Made by a program: the position numbers and the translations under genes. From an uncultured Lachnospiraceae bacterium (GTDB lineage: Bacteria > Bacillota > Clostridia > Lachnospirales > Lachnospiraceae): a stretch of 64,000 nucleotides of DNA. The stretch is taken from positions 31,314 to 95,313 of the forward strand of contig CAJTOL010000008.1 in assembly GCA_910577645.1 (NCBI GenBank), written 5' to 3'. Positions 7,696 through 16,762 of this stretch are shown piece after piece. The notes below the pieces were generated by a model. That model was given only the letters and a program-made list of their open reading frames with translations, made no database searches and was not told the DNA's origin. Every line of letters starts with the position of its first letter. Position 1 is the first letter of the stretch.

Positions 7696-9330
7696 TTATG
7701 AGCGGTTTTGAGCTTCTACCAGGCGGCCGCTGCCGTACATTTCCCGAAGTTTGGGCTTTTCGATCTTGCCGGTTGGGTTTCTGGGAACATCGGCAAAGAT
7801 AATCCGGTGGGGGCGTTTATATCTGGGCAGTTTTCTGCAAAACTGGTTTACATCGTCTTCTGTACAGGAAAAGCCTTGTTTGACGGAGATCACCGCAGCG
7901 GCAATCTCACCCAGACGCTTGTCGGGAAGGCCGATAACCGCCACATCGTGAACCGGCTGGTAGGTACGCAGGAAATCTTCAATCTGAACAGGATACAGAT
8001 TCTCACCACCGCTGATAATCACGTCTTTTTTGCGGTCAACCAACATGATAAACCCGTCGGCGTCTTCCATAGCCATGTCGCCGGTATAGAGCCAGCCGTC
8101 CTTTAATACGTCCTCCGTGGCCTTGGGATCGTGATAGTAACAGACCATAACGCCGGGGCCCTTTACAATCAGCTCGCCTACCTGGCCTTGGGGGACCTGG
8201 CAGTTATTTCCGTCTACAATCTGAACTTCCCAGCCATAGCCTGCTTTTCCGATGGCGCCTGCCTTTTCAATATTTTCCACACCCAGATGAACGCAGCCGG
8301 GGCCGATAGACTCGCTGAGACCGTAATTGGTATCGTACTGGTGGCCGGGGAAGTGGTCTCTCCACCGTTTAATCATGCTGGGAGGCACAGGCTGTGCTCC
8401 GATATGCATGAGACGCCACTGTGAAAGCTGGTAATCCTCTGCCTTTAAATCCCCCCGGTCTAAGGCATCCAGAATATCCTGGGCCCAGGGCACTAACAGC
8501 CAGACAATGGTGCAGTGTTCCTTGGAAACCGCGTCCAGAATGGCAGAAGGGCTGGTTCCCTTTAACAGAACCGCTTTGCTTCCGGAAAGGAGGCTGCCGA
8601 ACCAATGCATTTTTGCGCCGGTGTGATACAGGGGCGGAATGCATAAAAATACATCGTCCCTGCCCTGCCCGTGATGCTTCTGCTCGGCTAAAGCGGCATG
8701 CATCAGAGCCTTGTGAGTATGGAGAATAGCCTTGGGAAATCCGGTGGTGCCGGAGGAAAAATAGATGGCAGCCTCGTCCTCGTCATTAACATCAATCTTA
8801 GGGGAGGAGCTGGAGCAATTTGCCGCATGGGCCATGTAATCCTCTGCAAAAGAAGGACAGCCCTCGCCTACAAAGATCAGCAGGCGATGATGACTGATCT
8901 CGTCTGCAATTTCCTCCACGCGCCCAATAAACTCCGGCCCGAATACCAGGACGTCGGCCTCGGCCAGGTTAAGGCAGTAAGAAATTTCGTCGGAGGAATA
9001 GCGGAAGTTTAAAGGCACCGCCAGGGCGCCGGTCTTTAAAATGCCAAAATAAATAGGAAGCCATTCCAGGCAGTTCATAAGCAGGATGGCAACCTTATCT
9101 CCTTTGTGGATGCCCATGCTCAACAGGAGATTGGCAAATCGGTTGGCTTTTTCATTAAATACGTTCCAGGTGATTTCCCGACGGTAATAAGGGGCCTGGG
9201 ACGGCTCGATTAAATTGTACTCTCTCCAGGTGACCCGGCGGGTCTCCGGCAGTTCCGGATTGATTTCCACAAGGCTGATATCATCGCCATAGAGGCGACA
9301 GTTTTTTTCCAGCAGTTCCGTAATAGGCAT
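7696..9330 (-). CDS. Acyl-CoA ligase (AMP-forming synthetase)
   Basis: A 544-residue ANL-superfamily enzyme that activates a carboxylic acid with ATP and CoA. The motifs are complete: P-loop YFSSGTTGFPKA (about residue 190), the NYGLSE motif, YTGDMA with the ribose-binding Asp, and the C-terminal PRNPTGKIEK with the catalytic Lys. Length is normal. It resembles fatty-acid, crotonobetaine/carnitine and aromatic CoA ligases, and bile-acid CoA ligases of Lachnospiraceae belong to the same superfamily; I cannot choose between them. Near residue 40 there is an unusual ARQ-poor insert (NLIEPSQAPYYRREI) before the usual TWxxxNEKANRFAN. It is the first gene of a unit with the downstream symporter. 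Confidence 0.85.
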   Translation of the reverse strand: MPITELLEKNCRLYGDDISLVEINPELPETRRVTWREYNLIEPSQAPYYRREITWNVFNEKANRFANLLLSMGIHKGDKVAILLMNCLEWLPIYFGILKTGALAVPLNFRYSSDEISYCLNLAEADVLVFGPEFIGRVEEIADEISHHRLLIFVGEGCPSFAEDYMAHAANCSSSSPKIDVNDEDEAAIYFSSGTTGFPKAILHTHKALMHAALAEQKHHGQGRDDVFLCIPPLYHTGAKMHWFGSLLSGSKAVLLKGTSPSAILDAVSKEHCTIVWLLVPWAQDILDALDRGDLKAEDYQLSQWRLMHIGAQPVPPSMIKRWRDHFPGHQYDTNYGLSESIGPGCVHLGVENIEKAGAIGKAGYGWEVQIVDGNNCQVPQGQVGELIVKGPGVMVCYYHDPKATEDVLKDGWLYTGDMAMEDADGFIMLVDRKKDVIISGGENLYPVQIEDFLRTYQPVHDVAVIGLPDKRLGEIAAAVISVKQGFSCTEDDVNQFCRKLPRYKRPHRIIFADVPRNPTGKIEKPKLREMYGSGRLVEAQNRS

Positions 9331-9634
9331 AATAACAACTCCTTACTCTAAATAGTTACAATTTTTCGTTTGTATTTTCACTTTAACGCTTTGGTGCGTT
9401 TAATTGATAAAGTAGAATATACATGATTTTAGGGGGAATGTCAACTGCGATTCATTATTTTGACAGTAACAGCTCAGGCGGCGGCCTGAATTGTTGCTTT
9501 TTATTAATGAGAACAACCAGGAAACCTCTTGCAAAGGAAAAATGATTATGCTATCATACCTGAATAGTTATCAAATTTTATCGCATAAAAAGCATCCCTA
9601 TATGAAACGACAGAAAATGCAAGGAGGAGTTTTG
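9331..9634. other. Divergent promoter region between acyl-CoA ligase and aminotransferase genes
   Basis: About 300 bases without a convincing gene. The region is AT-rich near 9360-9430, where the minus-strand promoter of the ligase-symporter unit must lie. The plus-strand promoter for the aminotransferase is readable at 9529-9557. A longer in-frame extension of the aminotransferase ORF covers 9491-9634 but has no ribosome site and overlaps this promoter, so it is not coding. Confidence 0.6.
9529..9557 (+). promoter_or_regulatory. Sigma-70 promoter for the aminotransferase gene
   Basis: TTGCAA (9529-9534) and TATCAT (9552-9557) are separated by 17 bases. Transcription would start near 9564, leaving a 70-base leader before the ATG at 9635. 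Confidence 0.6.
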
Positions 9635-10930
9635 ATGAAGCCATATGCTGAGTTGACGAAAGAAGAGTTATTAGAGCTGAGAAAATCTTTGAAAGCCCAG
9701 TACCGGGAGTACTATGGAAAAGATTTAAAGCTGGATATGTCCAGAGGGAAACCCTGTGTAGAGCAGTTAGACCTGTCCATGGAAATGATGGACGTATTAA
9801 ACAGCGATTCAGATTTAATCTGCGATGATGGAACAGACTGCCGCAACTATGGCGTTCTGGACGGTATTTCCGAGGCCAAGGAACTTTTGGCGGATATGAT
9901 TGAGGTAAACCCGGATAAAATTATTATTTATGGAAACTCCAGCCTGAACGTTATGTACGATACCCTTGCCCGGGCCATGACCCACGGGGTTATGGGAAGC
10001 ACTCCCTGGGCAAAACTTGATAAGGTAAAGTTTTTGTGTCCGGTTCCCGGCTATGACCGCCACTTTGCCATGACCGAATATTTCGGCATTGAGATGATAA
10101 ACGTCCCCATGACGCCCACCGGCCCGGATATGGATATGGTGGAGGAGCTGGTTGCAGGCGATGAAGCAATAAAAGGCATCTGGTGTGTGCCCAAGTACTC
10201 CAATCCCCAGGGAATTTCCTATTCTGATGAGACGGTCCGCCGTTTTGCCCGGCTGAAACCGGCAGCCAAGGATTTCCGTATTTACTGGGATAATGCATAC
10301 GGCGTCCATCATTTATATGATCACGACCAGGATCATCTTATCGAGATTTTAGCGGAGTGTAAGAGGGCAGGAAATCCGGATTTAGTTTATAAGTTTTCTT
10401 CCACCTCCAAAATCAGCTTCCCCGGCTCAGGGATTGCAGCTTTGGCTACTTCTTTAAATAACCTGGCTGATATCCGCAGTCAGTTAAAAAACCAGACTAT
10501 CGGACATGACAAGGTAAATCAGCTCCGCCACGTGCGTTTCTTCGGCGGCATTCACGGTATGGTAGAGCATATGAGAAAGCATGCGGATATCCTTCGCCCC
10601 AAGTTTGAGATGGTAGAGGAGACTTTGAAGAGGGAATTAGGCGGCCTTGGAATCGGGGAGTGGACTTGCCCGAAAGGCGGATATTTTATTTCTTTTGAAT
10701 CTATGGAGGGATGTGCCAAAGATATTGTGGCAAAATGTAAAAAGGCAGGCGTTACCATGACCGGAGCAGGGGCCGCTTTCCCCTACGGGAAAGACCCTAA
10801 GGACAGCAATATCCGGATTGCTCCTACCTATCCGCCGTTAAAGGATTTGGAAATCGCCATGAATCTGTTTTCCCTGTGCGTAAAGCTGGTCAGTGTAGAA
10901 AAACTTTTGGCTGACAAAAAGGATAATTAA
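9635..10930 (+). CDS. Aspartate aminotransferase, MocR/AspT-like (PF12897 type)
   Basis: A 431-residue PLP enzyme of fold type I. It belongs to the subgroup with N-terminal LDMSRGKP and LDLS motifs, seen in the AspT of Corynebacterium, which exchanges amino groups between aspartate and 2-oxoglutarate. The motifs VPKYSNPQG, YWDNAYGVHH and FSSTSKISFPGSG (PLP Lys in SSTSK) are visible, with the terminal Arg motif NIRIAPTYP. The ATG at 9635 is preceded by AAGGAGGAG; an upstream start at 9491 would have to read through the promoter. A terminator follows at 10943-10978, so it is a single-gene unit. Confidence 0.88.
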   Translation: MKPYAELTKEELLELRKSLKAQYREYYGKDLKLDMSRGKPCVEQLDLSMEMMDVLNSDSDLICDDGTDCRNYGVLDGISEAKELLADMIEVNPDKIIIYGNSSLNVMYDTLARAMTHGVMGSTPWAKLDKVKFLCPVPGYDRHFAMTEYFGIEMINVPMTPTGPDMDMVEELVAGDEAIKGIWCVPKYSNPQGISYSDETVRRFARLKPAAKDFRIYWDNAYGVHHLYDHDQDHLIEILAECKRAGNPDLVYKFSSTSKISFPGSGIAALATSLNNLADIRSQLKNQTIGHDKVNQLRHVRFFGGIHGMVEHMRKHADILRPKFEMVEETLKRELGGLGIGEWTCPKGGYFISFESMEGCAKDIVAKCKKAGVTMTGAGAAFPYGKDPKDSNIRIAPTYPPLKDLEIAMNLFSLCVKLVSVEKLLADKKDN

Positions 10931-10942
10931 AGAAAGTATCCC

Positions 10943-10978
10943 AGGCGCCTCCGGCACATATGCCGGGACGCCTTTTTA
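10943..10978 (+). terminator. Rho-independent terminator
   Basis: AGGCG-CTCCGGC pairs with GCCGGGACGCCT around the loop ACATAT, followed by TTTTT. It lies 12 bases after the aminotransferase stop codon. Confidence 0.9.
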
Positions 10979-11032
10979 TAGACTTTGGGCAAAAGCGGGC
11001 CGGGGACGCATTTGCTCAGATTGGAGGATGAT

Positions 11033-12088
11033 TTGGAAGAGAAAAGGACAGAACACAGATTAGAAAGCAAATGGCAGGCGCTGATTATGACCGGGATAGT
11101 TCTGGCAGCAGCGCTGTTGTTTTTGTACAGCTTTCTGGGCGGAAAAAAGAAGGAGACCCAGCCAATTACCCGGTCCGATTTTGCCCTGGACACTTTTGTT
11201 ACAGTTACTTTATACGATACAGAGGATACCGCTGTATTAGACGGCTGTATGGAGCTGTGCCGGGATTATGAGAAACTTTTCAGCAAAACCATAGAGGGCA
11301 GCGATATTTATCGGATTAACCACCGGGAGCCGGGGCAGCGGCAGATAACAGTAGCATCGGAGACAGCGGAGCTTATTGAAAAGGGGCTTTTTTACAGCCG
11401 CCTGTCTCAGGGGGCTTTTGACATTACTATTGCTCCCCTGTCAGAATTGTGGGATTTTACAGGAGAGGAGAAAAAGGTGCCGGAGAAAGAGGCTGTCCGG
11501 GACGCTGCCTCTAAGGTGGATTATGAAAAAGTCCGGGTTTCCGGCAGGGAGATAGAGCTGCTAAATGACCAGGTACAGCTGGATCTGGGAGCCATTGCCA
11601 AAGGATATATCGGAGACAGGATGAAAGAATATCTGGAGGCCCAGGGAGTAAAAAGCGCGGTTCTCAACCTGGGGGGAAACGTGATCTGTATAGGGGAGCA
11701 GCCTTCAGGAAACCCTTTTCATATCGGCTTGAGAAAGCCCTTTGGCGCCGGATATGAACAGGCGGCGGTACTGAGGATTACAGACCTCTCTGTGGTTTCT
11801 TCCGGCGTGTATGAGAGAAATTTTCAAAAGGACGGGGTAAACTACCATCATATTTTAAATCCTCAGGACGGCTATCCCTATCAGAATGGCCTTACAGATG
11901 TGACTATTGTTTCGGAGCTTTCTGCAGACGGGGATGGTTTAAGTACGGTGTGCTTTTCACTGGGACTGGAAAAGGGGATGGAGGTGGTAGACTCTTTGGA
12001 CGGGGTTTACGGCTTTTTTATCACAGAGGACGGAGAGCTCCATTATTCAAAAGGAGCAAAGGATTTACTTGCAAACCAGAGAAAGTAA
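11033..12088 (+). CDS. apbE: FAD:protein FMN transferase (ApbE)
   Basis: A 351-residue membrane-anchored ApbE, which attaches FMN covalently to Thr/Ser of redox proteins such as RnfG/NqrC subunits. Visible family motifs are FVTVTLYD, the LDLGAIAKGYIGDRM segment, LNLGGNV, and the Mg2+/FAD-site region HHILNPQDGYPYQ followed by TDVTIVS. An N-terminal membrane segment (MTGIVLAAALLFLYSFLGG) has no lipobox Cys. I choose the TTG at 11033, which has GGAGG 5 bases upstream; an in-frame TTG at 10985 would overlap the end of the terminator. The partner flavoprotein is not in the window. The next gene (GtrA) begins 41 bases downstream. Confidence 0.85.
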   Translation: MEEKRTEHRLESKWQALIMTGIVLAAALLFLYSFLGGKKKETQPITRSDFALDTFVTVTLYDTEDTAVLDGCMELCRDYEKLFSKTIEGSDIYRINHREPGQRQITVASETAELIEKGLFYSRLSQGAFDITIAPLSELWDFTGEEKKVPEKEAVRDAASKVDYEKVRVSGREIELLNDQVQLDLGAIAKGYIGDRMKEYLEAQGVKSAVLNLGGNVICIGEQPSGNPFHIGLRKPFGAGYEQAAVLRITDLSVVSSGVYERNFQKDGVNYHHILNPQDGYPYQNGLTDVTIVSELSADGDGLSTVCFSLGLEKGMEVVDSLDGVYGFFITEDGELHYSKGAKDLLANQRK

Positions 12089-12129
12089 CGGTAGAATAGA
12101 TAAATGTGAGAAACTAAAGGAGAACTGTC

Positions 12130-12567
12130 ATGATAGAGAAGCTGTGGAAAAAATGTATAAATTATGAAACCGTCTCTTATGTTATATGCGGAGTGCTGAC
12201 TACTCTGGTAGACTGGGTTGTTTACGCGGCGATGTGCGAGTCGGGGATTGACTATAAGATCGCCCAGGCTGCATCCTGGATAGCAGCCGTGGCATTTGCC
12301 TATTTGGTAAACAAGGTAATTGTATTCCGTAATTTTAACTTCTGGCCTTCCTATTTATGGAAGGAATTTTCGGCATTTGTGGCATGCCGGGGAGTGTCAG
12401 GGATTCTGACCTGGCTGATGATGGTTGGGATGGTTGACTGGATGAAGTGGAATAAATATCTGGCAAAACTGATTACGTCTGCAGTTAATCTGATTATGAA
12501 TTATGTATTCAGTAAGCTTTGGATTTTTAAAGATTCAAAGGAGAAGGGGATTGGCAATGGGGCATGA
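12130..12567 (+). CDS. GtrA family membrane protein
   Basis: A 145-residue protein with four membrane segments, matching GtrA/GtcA (PF04138). These are thought to flip undecaprenyl-phosphate-linked sugars across the membrane. Typical segments are SYVICGVLTTLVDWVVYA and the LIMNYVFSKLWIFK C-terminus. It overlaps the YfhO gene by 11 bases, so the two are translationally coupled. In Bacillus and Listeria, a GtcA flippase works with a CsbB-type glycosyltransferase and a YfhO transferase to glycosylate lipoteichoic acid. No CsbB-type gene is in this window. Confidence 0.85.
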   Translation: MIEKLWKKCINYETVSYVICGVLTTLVDWVVYAAMCESGIDYKIAQAASWIAAVAFAYLVNKVIVFRNFNFWPSYLWKEFSAFVACRGVSGILTWLMMVGMVDWMKWNKYLAKLITSAVNLIMNYVFSKLWIFKDSKEKGIGNGA

Positions 12568-15337
12568 GGAAGTAGAGCGGATTTCCAGAGAATTGGAGGA
12601 ATTGCTGGACATGCAGGAAGAATCAAATAGCAGGCCGAAAGTACCCGGAGCAAGGGAGCTTTTAAATGCCCAGAGAGAGTACAGCCGCCTTTTAAAAGAA
12701 GAAACGGAGGATTTTCCCGGGCAAAGCGGGGAAGCTTCTGCCCAGGGCCAGGAAGAGGAAGAAAATCAGTACTCAGAAGAAGTACAGGAATGTGACTCTG
12801 AGGAATACGACCGGGAAGAGTACAATCCGGAGGAGGAAAATTTTGAGAGCCACTGGACCTTTGTACGTCCGGCAGACGGATTAACAGCCGCTTTTGTGGT
12901 GCCGGTACTGGCCATGCTGATTATTTTCCTCCAGAGAAGGATTTTTCCCTTTGGGGAGGAAAGCTTTTTAAGGACGGATATGTATCATCAGTACGCCCCG
13001 TTTTTTTCAGAGTTTCAGTATAAACTGACTCATGGAGGCAGCCTTTTCTATAGCTGGAATGTAGGCATGGGGGTGAATTTTGCGGCTCTCTACGCCTATT
13101 ATCTGGCAAGCCCTTTCAACTGGCTGCTGATTTTGTGTCCAAAGGGACTGATTATTGAATTCATGACCTATTCCATTGTCATTAAGACCGGTCTGGCTGG
13201 CCTGTCAATGGCCTGGTATCTGAGGAAACATTGTGGCTCCGGAGATTTTGGGATAGCATTTTTCGGCATTTTTTATGCCTTGTCAGGATATATGGCTGCC
13301 TACAGCTGGAATATTATGTGGCTGGACTGTATCATACTGTTTCCTGTGATTGTACTGGGACTGGAGCGGCTGGTAAAGGAGCAAAAAGGCCTTCTGTATT
13401 GTATTTCCCTGGGGACAGCTATCCTTTCCAACTATTATATTTCCATTATGATCTGTATCTTTATGGTCATTTATTTTGGAGCTCTTTTGATTTTAGAGGG
13501 GTGGAAAGGCGCCGGAAGGCTGGGAAAGGCAGTGGGGCAGTTTGCCGTTTACTCTCTCCTTGCCGGGGGACTGGCGGCGGCAGTGCTTCTTCCGGAGATT
13601 TTTGCCCTGCAGGCTACGGCTTCCGGAGACTTTAACTTTCCTAAGACGGTAAGCTCTTATTTTTCTATATTTGATATGATTGCCCGCCATATCGGCAATG
13701 TGGAGACCGAGATTGGGCTGGATCACTGGCCCAATATTTACTGCGGCGTGGCGGTACTTTTGCTGTTTCTCCTTTATCTGGCCTGCAAAAGGGTTTCTCT
13801 TAAGGAAAAAGCAGTGTACCTGGGAATGCTTCTGATATTTTTTGCCAGCTTTTCTGTTAATATATTAAACTTTGTCTGGCATGGATTTCATTTCCCCAAC
13901 AGCCTGCCCTGCCGCCAGTCCTTTATCTACATCTTTTTGATGCTGGTAATCTGCTACCGGGCTTATATGTACCTGGAAGAAACCTCTCTGCGCCAGGTAT
14001 CGCTGGCATTCTGGGGGGCTTCCGGCTTTGTGATCCTGGCGGAAAAGCTGGTGACAGAGGAACACTTCCATTTTTCTGTATTTTATGTGGCGCTGATTTT
14101 TTTAGCCGGATATGCAGGGCTTATGCGGCTTTATATGAACCGCCGGGCCAGCAGGAATGTTCTGGTGCTGCTGGCTTTGGGGCTGGTTTCCGTTGAAGCC
14201 GCCATAAATACCACTGTAACCTCGGTAACCACCACAAGCCGGACGAATTATATAAAGGATAACCAGGAGGTTCAGGATCTGGTGAAAGATCTGATACCCA
14301 ATGAGAATTTCTTCCGGGTGGAAAAGATGGATCGGAAAACCAAAAATGACGGGGCATGGATGAATTTCCCGTCAGTATCCCTGTTTTCCTCCACCGCCAA
14401 CGCAGATTTATCCGCGTTTTTTAAGAAAATGGGTTGTGAAAGCTCTACCAATGCTTACAGTATTACGGGAAGTACCCCCCTGGTGGATGCGCTCTTTGGG
14501 GTAAAATACCGGCTGTATTCGGAAAAACCTCTTTATGATGAACACATGACCTATGTGGCAGAATCAGGGCAGACTTTTTTGTATGAGAATGTTTATGCTC
14601 TGCCTTTGGGATTTATGGTTGACGGCAGCCTGGAAGAATACTGGCAGTTTGACATGGCAAACCCGGCGGATGTGCAGAATGATCTGTGTACAGCCATTGG
14701 GGCCAACCCGATCCTTGTGGAGGCTTACGGAGAGGTTTACGGAAATCAGTTTGAATTTTCACCGGAGGAATCGGGAGAATATTACGTTTTTGTTATGAAC
14801 CGAAAGATAAAAGAGGTGACGGTCAACCGCGGGGAGGAGTCAAAAACCTTTGAAAACGTGGATCGGGGATACTTTTTAGAGCTGGGACATCTGGACAGAG
14901 GCGAAAACCTTTCCATGACCTGTGACAGCAGCCAGATTTTGGATGTGCGGATTTACCGGTTTGAGGAAGCCGGTCTGGCGGAAGCCTATGACATTCTGAA
15001 CAGGATGCCCTGGAAGCTTACCACATGGAGTGATGACAAGCTGGCCGGAGAGGTTACTGCCGGATATGAGGGGCTTTTATTTACTTCCATTCCCTATGAC
15101 CGGGGCTGGGAAATCCAGGTGGATGGTGAGATTGTCCAGGGAGAAAAAGTGGTTGATACCTTTTTGGGAGTAAGGCTTACAGAAGGCCATCACATCATTT
15201 CCATGACCTATCGTCCCCAGGGACAAAGGGAAGGGCTTATGATTACTCTTTTCAGCGCCGTCCTGGTGGCCGCCTTGGCTATTTCAGGAGTTTTAAAAAA
15301 GAGAAAGCAACCATATTCTGCACCAGAAAATGAATAG
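12557..15337 (+). CDS. YfhO family membrane glycosyltransferase
   Basis: A 926-residue protein of the YfhO family (PF09586), GT-C-like enzymes that transfer a polyprenol-linked sugar onto wall polymers outside the membrane. A cytoplasmic N-terminal region of about 95 residues is strongly acidic (EEEENQYSEE, DSEEYDREEYNPEEE); it precedes roughly a dozen membrane segments, an external domain and a final membrane segment (ITLFSAVLVAALAISGVL). The catalytic-loop region has RTDMYHQYAPFFSEF and WNVGMGVNF, typical of the family. The start at 12557 has AAGGGGA 6 bases upstream and overlaps gtrA. The acidic tail is longer than in well-known homologues. Confidence 0.85.
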   Translation: MGHEEVERISRELEELLDMQEESNSRPKVPGARELLNAQREYSRLLKEETEDFPGQSGEASAQGQEEEENQYSEEVQECDSEEYDREEYNPEEENFESHWTFVRPADGLTAAFVVPVLAMLIIFLQRRIFPFGEESFLRTDMYHQYAPFFSEFQYKLTHGGSLFYSWNVGMGVNFAALYAYYLASPFNWLLILCPKGLIIEFMTYSIVIKTGLAGLSMAWYLRKHCGSGDFGIAFFGIFYALSGYMAAYSWNIMWLDCIILFPVIVLGLERLVKEQKGLLYCISLGTAILSNYYISIMICIFMVIYFGALLILEGWKGAGRLGKAVGQFAVYSLLAGGLAAAVLLPEIFALQATASGDFNFPKTVSSYFSIFDMIARHIGNVETEIGLDHWPNIYCGVAVLLLFLLYLACKRVSLKEKAVYLGMLLIFFASFSVNILNFVWHGFHFPNSLPCRQSFIYIFLMLVICYRAYMYLEETSLRQVSLAFWGASGFVILAEKLVTEEHFHFSVFYVALIFLAGYAGLMRLYMNRRASRNVLVLLALGLVSVEAAINTTVTSVTTTSRTNYIKDNQEVQDLVKDLIPNENFFRVEKMDRKTKNDGAWMNFPSVSLFSSTANADLSAFFKKMGCESSTNAYSITGSTPLVDALFGVKYRLYSEKPLYDEHMTYVAESGQTFLYENVYALPLGFMVDGSLEEYWQFDMANPADVQNDLCTAIGANPILVEAYGEVYGNQFEFSPEESGEYYVFVMNRKIKEVTVNRGEESKTFENVDRGYFLELGHLDRGENLSMTCDSSQILDVRIYRFEEAGLAEAYDILNRMPWKLTTWSDDKLAGEVTAGYEGLLFTSIPYDRGWEIQVDGEIVQGEKVVDTFLGVRLTEGHHIISMTYRPQGQREGLMITLFSAVLVAALAISGVLKKRKQPYSAPENE

Positions 15338-15360
15338 AAAACAAAGGAGAGACAGCCATT

Positions 15361-16761
15361 ATGAAACTATGGGGAGGACGTTTTACCAAAGAAACCAATC
15401 AGTTGGTACACAATTTTAATGAATCTCTGTCTTTTGATCAGAAGTTTTATCGCCAGGATATCCGGGGCAGTGTGGCCCATGTGGCAATGCTTGCCAGACA
15501 GGGGATTATTTCCGAAGAAGATAAGGACAAAATAACGGAAGGGCTTTTGGGAATTTTAGAAGATATTGAAAACGGAGCCCTTACCATCAGCCCTGGAGCG
15601 GAGGATATTCATTCCTTTGTGGAGGAAACTTTGACAGAGAGGATTGGAGAGGCGGGAAAACGCCTCCATACAGGAAGAAGCCGTAATGATCAGGTAGCCC
15701 TGGATATGAAATTATATACCAGGGATGAGATAAAAGAAATTGACGGGCTGTTAGAGAAGCTGTTGGAGGAACTTCTTAAGATTATGGAAGAAAATCTGGA
15801 TACCTTTATGCCCGGGTTTACCCACCTTCAGAAAGCCCAGCCTATTACCCTGGCTCACCATATGGGCGCTTATTTTGAGATGTTTCAGAGGGATTGCCTG
15901 CGCCTTTTTGATATTTACCAGCGGATGAACTACTGTCCGTTAGGATCCGGGGCCCTGGCCGGAACCACCTATCCTCTGGACAGGGATTATACGGCAGAGC
16001 TTTTGGATTTTTACGGGCCTACTTTAAATTCCATGGATTCTGTGGCAGACAGGGACTATCTGATTGAGCTTTTATCTGCGTTGTCTACGATTGCCATGCA
16101 CTTAAGCCGGTTCTGTGAGGAAATTATTATCTGGAACACCAATGAATACCGGTTTGTGGAGATTGATGATTCCTACAGCACCGGAAGCAGTATTATGCCT
16201 CAGAAAAAGAATCCCGACATTGCAGAGCTGATCCGGGGAAAGACCGGACGGGTCTACGGCGCTCTGGTATCTCTTCTCACCACCATGAAAGGGCTGCCGC
16301 TGGCTTATAATAAGGACATGCAGGAAGACAAAGAACTGACCTTTGATGCCATTGATACGGTAAAGGGCTGTCTGGCCCTGTTTACCGGAATGATTTCCAC
16401 CATGACCTTTAATAAAAATGTGATGGAGGCCAGCGCAAAAAACGGGTTTACCAACGCAACGGATGCGGCAGATTATCTGGTAGGAAAGGGAGTGGCTTTC
16501 CGGGATGCCCACGGCATTGTGGGACAGTTGGTGCTGTTCTGTATTGAAAAAGGGATTGCATTGGACGACATGAGTTTAGAGGAATATAAGGCTGTCAGCC
16601 CGGTGTTTGAGGAAGACATTTATGAGGCTGTCAGCATGACCGCCTGTGTTGAAAAGCGGACAACCATCGGCGCTCCGGGACGGAAGGCCATGGAGAAAGT
16701 AATTGAGATTTACCGGAAGAATTTGTTGGATATACAACAAAAAGGGTGGAAAAATAACTAA
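15361..16761 (+). CDS. argH: Argininosuccinate lyase
   Basis: A 466-residue enzyme that splits argininosuccinate to arginine and fumarate, the last step of arginine synthesis. The N-terminus MKLWGGRFTKETNQLVHNFN, HTGRSRNDQVALD, the catalytic-His segment FTHLQKAQPITLAHH and the superfamily signature GSSIMPQKKNPD are all present, and the length is normal. It starts after AAAGGAGAGACAGCCATT, 24 bases from yfhO, and is followed with almost no gap by a Crp-type regulator. The other arginine genes in the window, argG and argC, lie 46 kb away and are divergent from each other. Confidence 0.96.
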   Translation: MKLWGGRFTKETNQLVHNFNESLSFDQKFYRQDIRGSVAHVAMLARQGIISEEDKDKITEGLLGILEDIENGALTISPGAEDIHSFVEETLTERIGEAGKRLHTGRSRNDQVALDMKLYTRDEIKEIDGLLEKLLEELLKIMEENLDTFMPGFTHLQKAQPITLAHHMGAYFEMFQRDCLRLFDIYQRMNYCPLGSGALAGTTYPLDRDYTAELLDFYGPTLNSMDSVADRDYLIELLSALSTIAMHLSRFCEEIIIWNTNEYRFVEIDDSYSTGSSIMPQKKNPDIAELIRGKTGRVYGALVSLLTTMKGLPLAYNKDMQEDKELTFDAIDTVKGCLALFTGMISTMTFNKNVMEASAKNGFTNATDAADYLVGKGVAFRDAHGIVGQLVLFCIEKGIALDDMSLEEYKAVSPVFEEDIYEAVSMTACVEKRTTIGAPGRKAMEKVIEIYRKNLLDIQQKGWKNN

Positions 16762-16762
16762 A

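Noticed and set aside
9491..9634. 48-codon extension of the aminotransferase
   Set aside because: Contains the promoter at 9529-9557 and lacks a ribosome site; the family begins near MKPYAEL.
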